Shown: piece by piece, positions 35,896 through 44,005 of the stretch
Numbering within the stretch: the first letter of the stretch is position 1
Layout of the letters: every line of letters begins with the position of its first letter
Source: an uncultured Saprospiraceae bacterium
GTDB taxonomy: Bacteria; Bacteroidota; Bacteroidia; Chitinophagales; Saprospiraceae
DNA length: 52,199 nucleotides
Reading direction: 5' to 3'
Assembly: GCA_937924495.1 (NCBI GenBank)
Contig: CALDSS010000136.1
Location: forward strand, 1-52,199
The notes under the pieces: generated by a model
Seen by the model: only the letters and a program-made list of their open reading frames with translations
Told to the model about the DNA's origin: nothing
Database searches by the model: none
Position numbers and translations under genes: made by a program

Positions 35896-35969
35896 TCGGC
35901 CCAGAAGGAATCGAACCTTCGACCCCCAGTTTAAAAGACTGGTGCTCTAACCAACTAAGCTACGAGCTG
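35896..35969 (-). tRNA. tRNA-Lys(TTT) with imperfect acceptor stem
   Basis: The anticodon arm (ccagt-ctTTTaa-actgg), T-arm (gaagg-ttcgatt-ccttc) and D-arm (gctt...gagc) are normal. The acceptor cagctcg/tgggccg has one A-C mismatch (2-71) and two G-T pairs (5-68, 7-66). Discriminator A. The imperfect acceptor is unusual for a working tRNA-Lys. Confidence 0.82.
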
Positions 35970-35977
35970 ATCTTTTG

Positions 35978-36023
35978 AAGTACAAGTTCAAGAATCAAGT
36001 ACAAGTTCAAATTTGAACTTGTA
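35978..36023. repeat. AAGTACAAGTTCAA repeats and a 24-bp palindrome between tRNAs
   Basis: Two direct copies of aagtacaagttcaa (35978-35991, 35997-36010). The second forms a perfect 24-bp palindrome (36000-36023, tacaagttcaaa/tttgaacttgta). Related ttgaactt(g) copies recur in the next tRNA spacer (36181-36189, 36205-36212). Confidence 0.7.
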
Positions 36024-36085
36024 TAGCTCCTTCACACATTACTTGTGCCAGTCTTAGTACACGTCAATCGATATCAAAATTCAAG

Positions 36086-36157
36086 TGGAAACCGGAGGAC
36101 TCGAACCTCCCTCTTCAGAGCTTCAATCTGACGCTAAACCATCTCAGCTAGATTTCC
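36086..36157 (-). tRNA. tRNA-Phe(GAA), atypical anticodon loop
   Basis: A 72-nt cloverleaf: acceptor ggaaatc/ggtttcc, D-arm gctg...tagc, anticodon arm tcaga-ttGAAgc-tctga, T-arm ggagg-ttcgagt-cctcc, discriminator A. Position 37 is G, whereas tRNA-Phe almost always has A37 for modification, and the variable loop is only 4 nt. Anticodon identity is clear; function is less certain. Confidence 0.8.
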
Positions 36158-36220
36158 ATTAGTTTAAAGCAAGTGCAAAATTGAACTTGACTCTTGTACT
36201 TGATCTTGAACTTTATATTG

Positions 36221-36292
36221 CGGTGATAACGGGGATCGAACCCGTAACTCCGAGGCGACAACCCGGTATTTTGCCGTTGCTACTATATCACC
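36221..36292 (-). tRNA. Divergent tRNA-Asp(GTC) with degenerate D-arm
   Basis: Acceptor ggtgata/tatcacc and T-arm acggg-ttcgatc-cccgt pair fully. The anticodon arm ccggg-ttGTCgc-ctcgg has one G-T pair. The D-arm (gtagcaacggcaaaata) cannot form a proper stem: only two of four pairs are possible. It resembles the canonical tRNA-Asp D-arm with changes and one base less, so it is probably a decayed or specialised second tRNA-Asp. Confidence 0.72.
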
Positions 36293-36346
36293 AGATTTCA
36301 TCCAATAGCCACTTCGGGCCTAGATGCTCTTTGTTTTTTTACCAAA

Positions 36347-36520
36347 ATGTCTTTTACAGCTATGAAAAAAATTGTCACGTTTGCAGCTGCATTTCTGAAA
36401 GCTACAAACTCCTTTGAGGTAGGCTATCAGATAGGACAGATTTCAATTGCAAATGCTCGTGAAGCAGCTCGTTCGAGTGAATCTCGAAAGAAAGCTTCGT
36501 CCTGTTCAGTTGAGCTTTGA
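36347..36520 (+). CDS. Candidate small protein (52-57 aa), below the ORF-track limit
   Basis: Reading from ATG 36347 (or the in-frame ATG 36362) gives MSFTAMKKIVTFAAAFLKAT and then a hydrophilic tail ending SSESRKKASSCSVEL before TGA at 36518-36520. The N-terminus is amphipathic rather than a clear signal peptide. No family is recognised. It sits alone between the tRNA cluster and a lipoprotein gene. Support is the composition alone, so it may be chance. Confidence 0.35.
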   Translation: MSFTAMKKIVTFAAAFLKATNSFEVGYQIGQISIANAREAARSSESRKKASSCSVEL

Positions 36521-36726
36521 CTTGATTTTATAAAATTTTGAAATCCTAACATTTGTATGTTTTGAATGTATTTTTGAATTACCAAAATACGACGGTGTAA
36601 ATGCTCTTTTGATAGATTTTAGTTCCCAGCTGCTTTATATTTTTTGTTTTAAAAATTACAACCAGCTGATAATGAGCAATTTAAGGGGTCAATAATTTTT
36701 AAAAATATTTTAACTGTTACTTGGTT

Positions 36727-36734
36727 TATCTTTG
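36727..36734 (+). promoter_or_regulatory. Possible -7 box (TATCTTTG) before the palindrome and lipoprotein gene
   Basis: TATCTTTG fits TAnnTTTG; no TTG lies 17-23 bases upstream. If used, the transcript would begin at the left edge of the 36741-36910 palindrome and reach the lipoprotein ATG at 36926. The rest of 36521-36740 shows nothing recognisable. Confidence 0.35.
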
Positions 36735-36740
36735 TGGAGC

Positions 36741-36910
36741 ATTTGAAGTTGTTTAAAAATAGATTTTAAGCTGCAAAATCGCATTTGAAGAACCTGATTT
36801 TGCTAAATTTTTCAGCCGTAGCTAAGGCTATGACTGAAAAATTTAGCTTCTTCGGAACCTTCAACTTCAATTTTTCGCTTCTGAACTCCATGCTTAAACA
36901 ACTTCATTTT
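36741..36910. repeat. 170-bp imperfect palindrome with 21-bp core stem
   Basis: The core arms 36802-36822 and 36827-36847 (gctaaatttttcagccgtagc) pair over 21 bp with two G-T positions around taag. Outward, both arms remain alignable for another 60 bases, ending in the shared block tgaagttgtttaa (left 36744-36756) and its complement on the right. It has no ORF. It shares a TAGC-centred core with the element at 5598-5697. Confidence 0.7.
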
Positions 36911-36925
36911 AAAATAACTTAGAAC

Positions 36926-37333
36926 ATGAAATTAAGATACCTTCCTTTTTTACTTTTTATTTTCTCTGTCCAATCTGTTTCGATGCTCTCCTGCAAATCG
37001 AATGTATCGGAATCAACTGAATTTATTGAAAATGAAAATGAAAAATTAAATGGTAAGTGGAAACTACAAATCAAAACGCCTCGTGGGCAGAGAACACCAA
37101 TTCTATTTATTAATGGAAATGTAGGAACGTATGAAGGGAGTCCTATAGACATTGGCCTCGAAGGCGATAAATTTTCTTTCAAAGCTCAACAAGAAGCAGG
37201 TAAAATGGGGATGATGAAATTTCGATTTGATGGAATATTGAAAGACGATAAATTGGAAGGCGAATACACTTTATTGAATACCACTTTTGCTGGAAGGTCT
37301 AGTATCTTTTCTGGTGAGCGAGTGACTGATTGA
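36926..37333 (+). CDS. Small lipoprotein, beta-rich, function unknown
   Basis: A 135-residue lipoprotein with signal MKLRYLPFLLFIFSVQSVSMLSC. The mature part has a Glu/Asn-rich linker and then the strand pattern 'GKWKLQIKTPRGQRTPILFINGNVGTYEGSPIDIGLEGDKFSFKAQ...MKFRFDGILKDDKLEGEYTLL', typical of small lipocalin-like or 'lipid-binding/META-like' barrels in this phylum. No active site is evident. It is monocistronic and lies 15 bases after the 170-bp palindrome, which would be in its leader. The minus-strand terminator of the next gene lies just beyond its stop. Confidence 0.75.
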   Translation: MKLRYLPFLLFIFSVQSVSMLSCKSNVSESTEFIENENEKLNGKWKLQIKTPRGQRTPILFINGNVGTYEGSPIDIGLEGDKFSFKAQQEAGKMGMMKFRFDGILKDDKLEGEYTLLNTTFAGRSSIFSGERVTD

Positions 37334-37342
37334 ATTAGGATT

Positions 37343-37376
37343 AAAAAAAATAAGAGGTGCCCAAACGGACACCTCT
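37343..37376 (-). terminator. Terminator of the 1425-residue T9SS gene
   Basis: Read on the minus strand: a stem agaggtg/cacctct (7 bp, extended by partly paired bases) followed by tta and eight T. It lies 37 bases after the minus-strand stop. Confidence 0.75.
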
Positions 37377-37412
37377 ATAACCAAAAAGCAAGTTTCCCAA
37401 TATAATTCTTTG

Positions 37413-40400
37413 CTAATCTAATAGCATCATTTTTCGTGTAGCAGCGCCATCGGCGGTTTCAAGGCGATAGTAGTAGATCCCTGTCGCATTCAGGTCTTCT
37501 CTTGAAATTAAAATTTCATTATACCCGGCTGGATAATCTTCTTGAACCACTTTAACTACTTTTCCAGAAAGGTCGAAAATAGTCATTGTTGCCTCCGCAT
37601 CTTGAGGTAGTTCAAAACTAATTAGCGTTTCTTTAGCAAATGGATTTGGCTTGTTTTGGAACAAAGTGAAAACTTCATTTTGAACAGCCTGTCCATCAAA
37701 TATTAGATTGATGTTTTTAAGTTCACCTTCCTTATCAAATGCCTCAGCAGGAGTGTATTCTGAAGTGATTTTTAACATTTCTTTTAAATCAACATCTTGA
37801 GTAGCTCGGAAGACCAAGTCAAAGAATAATTCCTCTGATTCACTTCCATCCCAACTGGCAGTTATGACGCCATCCTTCACCATAGAGAGGCCGAAGTTGT
37901 TGCTATTTATGGATTCGTTTTCAATGATATTTTCAAAATCCAACAATGTCGGATTAAAGTTCAAAGTAAATTGGAATCCACGCAATGCTTCTGCATTTTC
38001 AAAATCAAATCTTACGGTCTGAGAAGTGCCAGCCTCTAAGAGCTTATTTTCAACACTGATAATCTGAGGTGCACCGCTTCTATCTTCTATCTTTTGAGAA
38101 CTATCTGTCTGTGCATCTCCGTTTACATCACCAATCTTGATGGCAATGAAATCAGTACTGAGCTGAGGAGAAAACAGGTCATTATAATTCACCACTTCTG
38201 GAAAAGTGAAAGGATTGTTTGGATTTTGGAATATGTAGTCTTTATCAACAAACCTCCAAGAGGTATTATTTCTGTATTGGCTGCTAACTCTCAAAACTAC
38301 TTTTCTTAATTCAACCATATCCAATGTTGTGATGCTACCTGACTTATTAATATCTGCAGCAATCATGTAGTAGGGTGATGAGAGCGGTTGTACATTTAAT
38401 ACATGTTTGGCAATCAAGTGTATATCAAAGGTTGATACTCCATTTGTAATGTCTGTATTTTTCAAAGGAGTCACTGTGTAATCATTGTGAGGAAGTAAGC
38501 CATTGAACTCAAACATACCTCCTTCATCAGTCATGATGAAAGTTGTCGCATTTCCACTCAATTCAACTTTTACATCCATTACACCATCCCCTTTTGAGGT
38601 AGCGATGTTTCCTCCCAACTTAGAGGCTCCAGTGCAAGTTCCCATATTATCTTGAACATCCATGAAGGCTACACAGAAATCCCAATTATCGTAATCATCA
38701 CCTACCCACATCTGAATCATCTGCACACCAAGATCAGCACAGGTAAAAGTGACTGATGATGAAGCTGGAGGAGTCATGATATAATCATCACTTGAGATAG
38801 AACCATCTCCATTTCGATCGGTGACGTGGTTCATACGGAATTTTAGATCGGATTTGTTTGTACAAAAATCAAAACTACCTGCATCGAAATCTGTTGCCCA
38901 AATCTGAAGCATACCAGTCTGCATGATATCTCCAGAGACTCCATTATGACAAACAGGTGTTGGTTTTTTACAATCAACTACTTCAAATTCAACAGTTTTT
39001 GTTCCAACGTTTCCACAACCATCCAAGACTGTAATCTCAATGCGATGACTGCCTAACGGAAGTGTTCTATTGAAAGTATTAAAACCTTCAGCATCAAAAC
39101 TGCCGTTGTTGTTTAGGTCAAATTTCCATCTAACATTTAAGTCTGTTGTACATTCCTCTTCTATATCAGTTGGGGCAATTGTGACATTTAGAGCCGTACA
39201 GTTATCGTTTGTACTACAAAACTCTGTTGGGCCATCGTAAACAATAACTGGCGCTACAGTATCCTCTACTTTGATAACCTGTTCGTAGGTATAAAAACCA
39301 AATGCATTATAATCCTCATGAGAGATTTTTATTCCGTTAGGACGATTTGGAATCACGATTGGGTCGCTGACACCATCATAAGAACACCAGTTCATGACAC
39401 GCCACGTTCTTAAAATTTTATAACATGCGCCATCAGATGAAATATCAAATTTTAAGTCTTCGAAATTAACGGCGATTTGATCACATGCCATTTCCATGAA
39501 TGTTACATCTTCTGCATCTTCCATATCACCACATTGACCAACCCAATCGGCCGGAAACTCAACCATATATTCATATTTTGGCTGAATCCGTATCAACTGG
39601 CGGCAAAGGTTTCTTGAAGAATTTCCACATTTATCTTTTGCCTCAAAAAGTCTCGTTACGGAACCGATACCACATAAGTTTACATCTATCTTTGGTGCTA
39701 ACTCAATGGATTGACCAATACAATTATCATATATACTGGCATTGCCAAAATTATTTTGTAAAAAGAGGGTATCTGTCAAATCACCAATTGGCAGTTCATC
39801 ACAATCAACCCAAACTTCTGCTGGTGGGATACACGTTGGAGAAAGCCTATCATGAATTCTCGCCTCTACCATACACTGATTGTGATTTTTGCTACAATCG
39901 TATGCCCTTAACACAATCATGACGGTAGAATCCATACAAACGTCATCACAACTAAAATCGAGACATGGACGATATAGTGAATCTGGTTCGCCCATTCTTT
40001 TTATCATCAAAGAATCGATACCACAATTATCAGTAGAGCCTTCATCAAACTCCCCAGCGCAAACGACAGCAGTTCCATCCAATGTAATGCTAATATCGGT
40101 GAACTCTCTACAGACCATGGTTGGGATTTTATCATCAATAATATTTAATACCACAGTATCCATTGTTTTGTTATGACAGGCATCTGAAACCTGATAAACA
40201 ATTTCATGGATACCAAATGACAATCCAGGATCAGGAATATATCCTCCCTCACTTCCATCAACTCCATTTTTATAAACGGCTTCTCCTAGTGGTGTAAAAA
40301 TTTGAACATGAAGATCAGGGTCACAATTATCATAAGCATTTGGAGGAGGTATAAGTCCGGTTGAACTACACTTTTGAGAATTATGCCCGACAGCTGGATT

Positions 40401-41690
40401 TTCGGCAACTAATTCAACGGTATCCATTTCAATAGTCGGTGCTACTTTATCCAGTACACTAATAATCTGAATATCAGTATAAGTTTCTCCATTACACCAA
40501 TTTCTAACCTCCCAGGTTCTTAAAATTTTAAAAGCAATGGTCGTATCTAATCCCGTACAAGCTGGTCCTTTTCTATCATGATAAGTAACTGAAAATGGAC
40601 ATGCTCCAAGGTCAAAGTAACTAGGAACTCCCGAACCTGAAAGTGCTAAAACATCAGCATCTTCCAGACCGTTGACTTGACCACCTGTTCTGAAAATTGG
40701 TGCAAAAACAGTTACAGGCTGGTGCCCAGCGTTATTTACGACTGTATCTATATAAGGGCAAAGACCTGTGCTTAAATTGCAAACATCTGATGCCGTATCA
40801 TTATCAGGACTATCATTATAATTTGGATCAAGAGTCACATCCAAATCCTCACTATCTGTCCAGTAACTCGTGCCAATTTCATAAGGTTCCAATCCGATTA
40901 CATCATCTCCACTTGGTCCATTACAATTAAGCAGAGCGGCATCAATCGTGGCTGCTTTTTGTAAGATAAATGGGTGAAGAAAAGTCGGTTCAACAATGTT
41001 TGGAAATGCCGCGTACTGATCGCACGTCCATGAAATATCGTCAGGAAACGCTGGGACAGAAGGTAATACCACTCTGATGTGCTGTACACATTCTCTTGAT
41101 ACGCTGCCGTAAGCATCTGCCGCCTGCCAAAATTTCTTAATCAAGGTTTCAGTACAAGCATCATCATCAATTACTATTTTATTGACCAAATTGTAAGATA
41201 CTGCCGTACAATTATCCACAGCTAAAGGAGCTGGAATACTATCTGGATCGATATTACACTCAATTTCAAGTGTATCAGATGGACACGTGATTATAGGCCC
41301 TCTCTTATCTTCTATCAGACCCTCTGACCAACATTTATTTAAGGTACAAGTGTCGGTAACTTCGATAATCAAGGTTTGACCTACCAAGTTACAATTAGCA
41401 ATATTTCCGATGTACTGATTGTCAAATTTCAAATCAACTTGAAAACAATCATAATCTGAATAAGTACCCTCTAAGACTTGATCAGCCGTAATTAGTGCCT
41501 CTCCATTCACATCAAGTGAAATTTGAATTTTATCATTACAAATAAGAGTGGCATCACTAATACCTGGCATGGAAAACATTACTGTCGGACAAAGCGACAA
41601 TAAAATAAAGGATAGAAGAAAAGTAATGGAGGTTAACCTCAGGCTTACTCCTCTCTCAACTGAAAGGGTGTTTGAAACTCGGCGTTTCAT
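37413..41690 (-). CDS. Very large Cys-rich T9SS cargo protein with cohesin/dockerin-like region
   Basis: The start MKRRVSNTLSVERG gives an extended signal peptide (LTSITFLLSFILLSLCPTVMFS); the track adds 18 upstream residues. Of 1425 residues, about 50-1000 consist of Cys-paired Ig/HYR-like repeats (DKRGPIITCPSDTLEIECN, DKVAPTIEMDTVEL, VEDTVAPVIVYDGPTEFC, GCGNVGTKTVEFEVVDC). A carboxypeptidase-like module follows (GNATTFIMTDEGGMFEFNGLLPHNDYTVTP), then a dockerin-type segment (ADINKSGSITTLDMVELRKV ... IGDVNGDAQTD), a cohesin-like domain (LRGFQFTLNFNPTLLDFENI), and a type A sorting tail (LFQNKPNPFAKETLISF ... GIYYYRLETADGAATRKMMLLD). It is a probable surface adhesin. Confidence 0.92.
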   Translation of the reverse strand: MKRRVSNTLSVERGVSLRLTSITFLLSFILLSLCPTVMFSMPGISDATLICNDKIQISLDVNGEALITADQVLEGTYSDYDCFQVDLKFDNQYIGNIANCNLVGQTLIIEVTDTCTLNKCWSEGLIEDKRGPIITCPSDTLEIECNIDPDSIPAPLAVDNCTAVSYNLVNKIVIDDDACTETLIKKFWQAADAYGSVSRECVQHIRVVLPSVPAFPDDISWTCDQYAAFPNIVEPTFLHPFILQKAATIDAALLNCNGPSGDDVIGLEPYEIGTSYWTDSEDLDVTLDPNYNDSPDNDTASDVCNLSTGLCPYIDTVVNNAGHQPVTVFAPIFRTGGQVNGLEDADVLALSGSGVPSYFDLGACPFSVTYHDRKGPACTGLDTTIAFKILRTWEVRNWCNGETYTDIQIISVLDKVAPTIEMDTVELVAENPAVGHNSQKCSSTGLIPPPNAYDNCDPDLHVQIFTPLGEAVYKNGVDGSEGGYIPDPGLSFGIHEIVYQVSDACHNKTMDTVVLNIIDDKIPTMVCREFTDISITLDGTAVVCAGEFDEGSTDNCGIDSLMIKRMGEPDSLYRPCLDFSCDDVCMDSTVMIVLRAYDCSKNHNQCMVEARIHDRLSPTCIPPAEVWVDCDELPIGDLTDTLFLQNNFGNASIYDNCIGQSIELAPKIDVNLCGIGSVTRLFEAKDKCGNSSRNLCRQLIRIQPKYEYMVEFPADWVGQCGDMEDAEDVTFMEMACDQIAVNFEDLKFDISSDGACYKILRTWRVMNWCSYDGVSDPIVIPNRPNGIKISHEDYNAFGFYTYEQVIKVEDTVAPVIVYDGPTEFCSTNDNCTALNVTIAPTDIEEECTTDLNVRWKFDLNNNGSFDAEGFNTFNRTLPLGSHRIEITVLDGCGNVGTKTVEFEVVDCKKPTPVCHNGVSGDIMQTGMLQIWATDFDAGSFDFCTNKSDLKFRMNHVTDRNGDGSISSDDYIMTPPASSSVTFTCADLGVQMIQMWVGDDYDNWDFCVAFMDVQDNMGTCTGASKLGGNIATSKGDGVMDVKVELSGNATTFIMTDEGGMFEFNGLLPHNDYTVTPLKNTDITNGVSTFDIHLIAKHVLNVQPLSSPYYMIAADINKSGSITTLDMVELRKVVLRVSSQYRNNTSWRFVDKDYIFQNPNNPFTFPEVVNYNDLFSPQLSTDFIAIKIGDVNGDAQTDSSQKIEDRSGAPQIISVENKLLEAGTSQTVRFDFENAEALRGFQFTLNFNPTLLDFENIIENESINSNNFGLSMVKDGVITASWDGSESEELFFDLVFRATQDVDLKEMLKITSEYTPAEAFDKEGELKNINLIFDGQAVQNEVFTLFQNKPNPFAKETLISFELPQDAEATMTIFDLSGKVVKVVQEDYPAGYNEILISREDLNATGIYYYRLETADGAATRKMMLLD

Positions 41691-41744
41691 GGGACTATGC
41701 TTTTTATGTAGTAATTCGGTTAGCTGATTACATTTCGTTATCAA

Positions 41745-41981
41745 CTAATTTTTAATTCAAACTTTTAGGAAACCCTTTTGGGAAATCAAAGGGTGGAGAC
41801 TAACTCTTATTCAGAGCTGAATTTTTTTATATTGGAAATAGTACAGAAAATTAGGTAGGCAATACGTAAGTACTATTTATAATGTGAATATTATGCCAAA
41901 AAATACTAATATGATACCCTAAAAGGGCTAATCATTAAATGATAATTTTTTATAATATGTTTTAGTTTAATAAAAAAAACA
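41745..41981. other. Intergenic leader region of the large T9SS gene
   Basis: No ORF. A 7-bp inverted repeat accctttt...aaagggt (about 41770-41793) lies close to the minus-strand gene start and may be a leader hairpin. No full -33/-7 pair was found. Confidence 0.35.
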
Positions 41982-42053
41982 TGAGTCATCCCGAATTTTT
42001 GGTCAAAATTGCTCCATAGGAGCAGAGATTTTTCAAAAATTCGAGATGACTCA
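41972..42053 (-). terminator. Large hairpin terminator of the peroxiredoxin-like gene
   Basis: Minus strand: outer stem tgagtcatctcgaatttttg against its complement (20 bp, one mismatch), an inner hairpin gctcc-tat-ggagc at the tip, then a run of eight T. It lies 25 bases after the stop of the gene at 42079. Confidence 0.8.
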
Positions 42054-42078
42054 AGTTTAATAGTAAGTTCAAATAAGT

Positions 42079-42738
42079 TTAGGATTTCTTATACTTTATT
42101 GAGCACCCAACTGCTTTGGTATAATCAGGATCTGGATCATTACCCGCTTCGAGTGCAGCAATTGCATCTTCCAAATATCTTTTCTCTACTGCACTGGCAT
42201 CTTGTGGATTATCATCAATAGAACCAATATACCTCACCGTCATATCATTATCAATCAAGAAAATGTGTGGTGTCTTGGTTGCTCCATATTGCGGATAAAC
42301 TTTCTGCCCGTCATCAAAAAGGTAAGCAAACTCAAAACCTTTTTCCTTTGCACGAACTCCCATGTTTTCAAAGGAATCTTCCGGCTTCACCTCTGGATCA
42401 TTTGGATTAATTGCTAAAACAGGGTAGCCTTGGCCCGCATATTTTGAATGAAGCATATTCAACCGATCTTCATACATCACTGCATATGGACAATGGTTGC
42501 AAGTAAAGGTCAAAATAGTTCCTTTCTTACCAGCATAATCACCAAGTGAAATCATGGTTCCATCATGATTTTTCAAACTAAAGTCAGGAGCTTTGTCTCC
42601 TACCTTCAATCCTTTTGTGGCGTTGTTTTTGACCAGCTCGGCTTTTGGTTTGTTAGCAGTTGCTGTCGTTTCAGTTGCTTTATCTTTACATGCAGCAAAT
42701 GACAACAAGCAAATGAGTGAGAAAAAGAAATTTTTCAT
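42079..42738 (-). CDS. Thioredoxin-like/peroxiredoxin-like (AhpC/TSA) lipoprotein
   Basis: A 219-residue protein with a lipoprotein signal (MKNFFFSLICLLSFAAC). After a Lys/Ala/Thr linker comes a thioredoxin fold: 'VGDKAPDFSLKNHDGTMISLGDYAGKKGTILTFTCNHCPYAVMYEDRLNML', with CNHC as the redox motif (about residue 83), 'YPVLAINPNDPEVKPEDSFENM', 'VYPQYGATKTPHIFLID' (cis-Pro) and 'VRYIGSIDD'. This is the TlpA/AhpC-like group with a CxxCP motif common in Bacteroidota. It probably reduces or isomerises periplasmic disulfides. A second thioredoxin-fold lipoprotein lies just upstream. Confidence 0.88.
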   Translation of the reverse strand: MKNFFFSLICLLSFAACKDKATETTATANKPKAELVKNNATKGLKVGDKAPDFSLKNHDGTMISLGDYAGKKGTILTFTCNHCPYAVMYEDRLNMLHSKYAGQGYPVLAINPNDPEVKPEDSFENMGVRAKEKGFEFAYLFDDGQKVYPQYGATKTPHIFLIDNDMTVRYIGSIDDNPQDASAVEKRYLEDAIAALEAGNDPDPDYTKAVGCSIKYKKS

Positions 42739-42811
42739 AATAAATGTTTTAAAATGATGTCGAGAGCTTATTTTCTCGAAATTGCGAATACTCGGTTTCC
42801 CGAAATCTTAA

Positions 42812-43369
42812 TTATAAAAAGGTTTTTAAAATATTTTCCAATTCATCATGATTGGCAAATTGCTCACCGATGTATTGGCGTTTATTTTTATTGTAAATGA
42901 TGGTAATTGGAATGGCACCTTCCCATGATTCTTCCACTGCTGAAATCCAGTAATTAGAATCATTGTCAATCAGTACCATTACATCTGATTTAATATTTCT
43001 TTTTTCTAAAAACGGATAAAGTTTCGACTCCAGTTGTTTACTAAAATCCAAACTCACCAAAATTACCTTCACTGGTTGGTCGGCATATTTTTTATGAATG
43101 TCTTCAAAATAAGGTAACTCTTCAACGCAGGGTTTGCACCAAGTCGCCCAAAAATTAATGATATAAGTCGTATCATTTTTTTGATTGAAAATATAGGCCA
43201 TGTCTTTGTAAGAATCATAAACAGGAACTTTTGCAGCTGCTGTAGATTCCTTAGAAACAACCGGTTTCTTTTCCGTTTCTTTTGAATTTGACTCAACTAC
43301 CTTTTTAGATTCATTACATTGAATCATTAAAAAGGCAAGAGACAGAAGTATGAAAATCCTATTCATCAT
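42812..43369 (-). CDS. TlpA/ResA-like thioredoxin lipoprotein
   Basis: A 185-residue lipoprotein (MMNRIFILLSLAFLMIQC) with a Ser/Lys/Glu linker and a thioredoxin fold: 'YIINFWATWCKPCVEELPYFEDIHKKY', with the redox motif WCKPC (about residue 76), 'VKVILVSLDFSKQLESKLYPFL' and 'EGAIPITIIYN' (cis-Pro). ResA/TlpA proteins reduce apocytochrome c or other periplasmic thiols. Its start overlaps the stop of the preceding gene by 4 bases (ATGA), so the two are translationally coupled. Confidence 0.9.
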   Translation of the reverse strand: MMNRIFILLSLAFLMIQCNESKKVVESNSKETEKKPVVSKESTAAAKVPVYDSYKDMAYIFNQKNDTTYIINFWATWCKPCVEELPYFEDIHKKYADQPVKVILVSLDFSKQLESKLYPFLEKRNIKSDVMVLIDNDSNYWISAVEESWEGAIPITIIYNKNKRQYIGEQFANHDELENILKTFL

Positions 43370-43941
43370 TTTTTTATTTTGGACAAATATGCGCGTTGCA
43401 TCACATTAATCGGATAACTTTTCACTTCAGGGATAGTATCCGTTCCCTGAATAGTATTCCCACTTGAAGTCGTATTGAGTAAAGAACCGGAAATAATTTC
43501 CCAAACCAAATTATTACCTCTAAGTTCAGTCGTAGTTGTCAATAAATTTCCCATCACTTCAAAACGTTCAAATAATTTCCCATCAAAAAGATAAGCATCA
43601 AGTAAAATAGAATTTTGCTCATCAACTTGGTAAATACCTTTTTCCACATCTTTTGGCTTCAAAAGATAATCTCGTTTACCAGTAACTTTGTTTTCTCCAT
43701 AGAAAATAGTCCAAGTCCACGCATCAGCAGTATCAATGGGTAAAATATGCAGCTCCATCGGAAGGGTTTGTTTCAACCCAGTATTTGCAAATATTTTTAA
43801 TTCACCAGCCCATTTGCCTTCCCAATCTTTAGGAAAAACAATAGGTTTTGGTTCTGAAATACTCGCCTGTTGATTAGCAGGCGGATTGCAGCTAAAAAGA
43901 AAGGTGAGAAAAATAAAAAACCGGAAAAAAGACATAAACAT
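43366..43941 (-). CDS. Lipoprotein coupled to the ResA-like gene, unknown function
   Basis: A 191-residue protein with signal MFMSFFRFFIFLTFLFSC; Met3 (43935) is an equally likely start. The mature part is beta-rich (DWEGKWAGELKIFANTGLKQTLPMELHILP, WTWTIFYGENKVTGKRDYLL, NNLVWEIISG), resembling small lipocalin-like domains of envelope lipoproteins. No catalytic motif is seen. A TAATTTTG -7-like box on the minus strand (43961-43968) may drive it. The 4-base overlap with the thioredoxin gene suggests a shared task. Confidence 0.75.
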   Translation of the reverse strand: MFMSFFRFFIFLTFLFSCNPPANQQASISEPKPIVFPKDWEGKWAGELKIFANTGLKQTLPMELHILPIDTADAWTWTIFYGENKVTGKRDYLLKPKDVEKGIYQVDEQNSILLDAYLFDGKLFERFEVMGNLLTTTTELRGNNLVWEIISGSLLNTTSSGNTIQGTDTIPEVKSYPINVMQRAYLSKIKK

Positions 43942-44005
43942 CTAATTTCCGGTGAAAATACAAAATTACATAACGCTACTTGTGCGTCGAGTGATTAAAA
44001 CATTC

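Noticed and set aside
36181-36417. 78-residue plus-strand ORF
   Set aside because: It runs through the antisense of the tRNA-Asp gene and its spacer; not a plausible protein.
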